Shown in pieces: positions 62,578 through 64,000 of a stretch of 64,000 bases of DNA. How positions within the stretch are numbered: the stretch's first letter is position 1; the number at the start of each line of letters is the position of its first letter. The stretch covers positions 62,001-126,000 of the forward strand of contig NZ_BAABJJ010000011.1 of NCBI RefSeq assembly GCF_039543245.1. The letters are read 5' to 3'. The translations under genes and the position numbers were made by a program. The notes beneath the pieces were generated by a model. It made no database searches and was not told where the DNA came from. It worked only from the letters and a program-made list of their open reading frames with translations. Source of the DNA: Algibacter_G agarivorans. Lineage in GTDB: Bacteria > Bacteroidota > Bacteroidia > Flavobacteriales > Flavobacteriaceae.

Positions 62578-63964
62578 TTTTATAAAACCAAGGATGAAAA
62601 ACTGCTTAATTATATCAATATCTTTAATCACGTGTTTTTCTATATCTGCACAACAAAAAAAATGGACATTACAAGAGTGTGTTGACTATGCATTAGTAAA
62701 TAATATTACTGTTAGGCAAATGCAATTGGACGGGTTAATCGCAGAGGAAAATATGACTACTGCTAAGGCCAATTTTTTACCAACCGTTAGTGGCTCAGCG
62801 TCACAAAATTTTAATTTCGGGTCATTTATTGGGAATGATGGTAGCAGGATATCAAGAGATTCAAGAGGGAATAGCTTTGGAATAAGTTCTGGAATAACCA
62901 TTTTTAATGGTTTTCAAAATGTAAACCTATACAAACAGGCACAATTAGGATTAAAGACCAGTCAACTTCAATTGGATATTTTAAAAGACAATATGTCATT
63001 AAATGTTGTTAATGCTTATCTGAATATTTTGCTGAATAAAGAGGCATTAAAATTAGCTGAAGAACAAATAGCAATTAGTCAAAAAAGTTTAGACCAAATA
63101 CAGGACTTAGTTGATGCTGGGGTAAGACCAAAAGCAGACTTATTGGTGTCTCAATCTCAATTAGCAACGGATAATGAACGTTTGGTGAACACACAAAATA
63201 GCGTGGCTTTATCACTTTTAAATCTATCTCAAATATTGCAAGTATCTAAAGATGGTTTCGATATAGAAAATATTCTCATAGATTTAACTAATGCCGTATT
63301 AACTTATAACCGTACAAATGAAATTCTATCTTATGCTTTAGCTAACAGACCGGAAATAAAAAATGCTGAATTAAATGTTGAGAATGCAGCATTTAATATT
63401 GCTATTGCTAAAAGTTCATATTATCCTACTTTAACTTTTGGAGCTGGATTAGGAACGTCTTACCAACATATTCAAGGTCAAGATGATATTATTCCTGTTT
63501 TTGATCAGAATACAGGAATGATTACAGAGCTTAGACCAAATGGCTTTGGCGAACAATTAGAAAATAATTTAGGATATAACTTTGGATTTAATTTAAGTAT
63601 TCCCATATTTTCAGGATTTAGAAAGGACGCCAATGTCAATAGGTCTAAAATTAATAAAGAAAAATCAAGCTTGGCTTTAGAGCAAGAAAAGCAGACATTA
63701 ACTACCAATATAGAACAGGCTTATGCCGATGCTAAAGCGTCTTTAAAACAATATGAAGCTTCAAGTACATCCATGACGGCTCAAGAAGAAGCTTTTAAAA
63801 ACGAGCAAGAAAAATACGATTTAGGAGTAAGCACGTCTTTTGAGTTAGACCAAGTTAGAAATAGATTGATTAACGCGCAATCTTCTTTTTTAAATGCCAA
63901 GTATAATTTTGTTTTTAAGACTAAAGTCTTAGACTTTTATATGGGGAAATCTTTAGCTAATTAA
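62570..63964 (+). CDS. TolC-family outer-membrane efflux protein
   Basis: The outer-membrane channel of the export system, 465 residues from the ATG at 62570. The open frame extends upstream to 62468, but that part lies inside the adaptor gene and has no leader; the ATG at 62570 (or 62594) opens a signal peptide ending SISAQ. Two outer-membrane efflux protein repeats are visible (WTLQECVDYALVNNITVRQM and LSYALANRPEIKNAELNVEN), with long helices and the barrel segments GNSFGISSGITIFNGFQNV and FGFNLSIPIFSGFRKD. The last 36 bases of the window after it show no further gene. Confidence 0.94.
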   Translation: MTNFIKPRMKNCLIISISLITCFSISAQQKKWTLQECVDYALVNNITVRQMQLDGLIAEENMTTAKANFLPTVSGSASQNFNFGSFIGNDGSRISRDSRGNSFGISSGITIFNGFQNVNLYKQAQLGLKTSQLQLDILKDNMSLNVVNAYLNILLNKEALKLAEEQIAISQKSLDQIQDLVDAGVRPKADLLVSQSQLATDNERLVNTQNSVALSLLNLSQILQVSKDGFDIENILIDLTNAVLTYNRTNEILSYALANRPEIKNAELNVENAAFNIAIAKSSYYPTLTFGAGLGTSYQHIQGQDDIIPVFDQNTGMITELRPNGFGEQLENNLGYNFGFNLSIPIFSGFRKDANVNRSKINKEKSSLALEQEKQTLTTNIEQAYADAKASLKQYEASSTSMTAQEEAFKNEQEKYDLGVSTSFELDQVRNRLINAQSSFLNAKYNFVFKTKVLDFYMGKSLAN

Positions 63965-64000
63965 AATTATAGAGTTAGTATTAAAAAAAACCTTGCTCAA

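Overview
The window is a low-GC chromosomal segment of a Bacteroidota bacterium, almost certainly a gliding member of the Flavobacteriaceae. The evidence is a type IX secretion/gliding gene set (sprA, a RemB-like gene, a type B-sorted adhesin with PorP/SprF and OmpA-like partners), an alternative complex III respiratory operon, a SusC-type TonB-dependent receptor, and promoters of the Bacteroidota form TTTG-N19-TAnnTTTG. No rRNA, tRNA, CRISPR array, intact insertion sequence or prophage was seen.

Layout. 1-1.6 kb: 3' end of infB and a convergent SPOR-domain gene. 1.8-13.4 kb: actABCDEF followed by coxB and coxA, a complete quinol-to-oxygen electron route, closed by a terminator. 13.6-21.2 kb: a large repetitive adhesin with a CHU_C type B signal, a PorP/SprF protein and a PorE-like OmpA protein, closed by a terminator. 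21.4-23.6 kb: a small membrane protein, ruvB and queG. 23.6-32.0 kb: a sugar locus made of a LacI-type regulator, two tandem operators, a SusC-like receptor, an exported glutaredoxin-like protein, an MFS sugar transporter, a PfkB fructokinase-like kinase and a GH13 sucrose-phosphorylase-like enzyme. 32.0-33.9 kb: a BamA-like outer-membrane protein on the minus strand. 34.3-48.8 kb: malic enzyme, ruvA, sprA, gcvH, a VanZ-like protein, tonB and remB. 49.2-51.9 kb: a looser region with an AlbA_2/HATPase_c_4 protein and an MBL-fold lipoprotein. 52.0-58.1 kb: second respiratory block with heme O synthase, two subunit III genes, subunit IV, an SCO-like relative without the copper motif, SCO, DUF420 and a small CxxC protein. 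58.2-64.0 kb: a MacAB-TolC-like tripartite ABC exporter (ATPase, two permeases, adaptor, outer-membrane channel).

How it works together. The act/cox block and the 52-58 kb block jointly supply the terminal respiratory chain: quinol is oxidised by alternative complex III, electrons pass through cytochrome c domains to a copper-heme oxidase, and the second block provides heme, copper and the missing subunits. SprA, RemB, the SprF-like and PorE-like proteins and the adhesin belong to secretion and surface motility, and TonB energises outer-membrane import, including by the SusC-like receptor. The sugar locus probably imports an alpha-glucoside such as sucrose and cleaves it by phosphorolysis in the cytoplasm.

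The least ordinary observations are a helix-hairpin-helix-type domain on the C-terminus of ActC, an exported glutaredoxin in a sugar operon, LacI-type operators upstream of rather than over the receptor promoter, a 213-bp perfect internal repeat in the adhesin, a roughly 110-residue hydrophilic insertion in one subunit III, and dispersed intergenic hairpins whose stems covary around a GAAG loop. I did not find a convincing wholly new multi-gene system; these are candidates within known frameworks.
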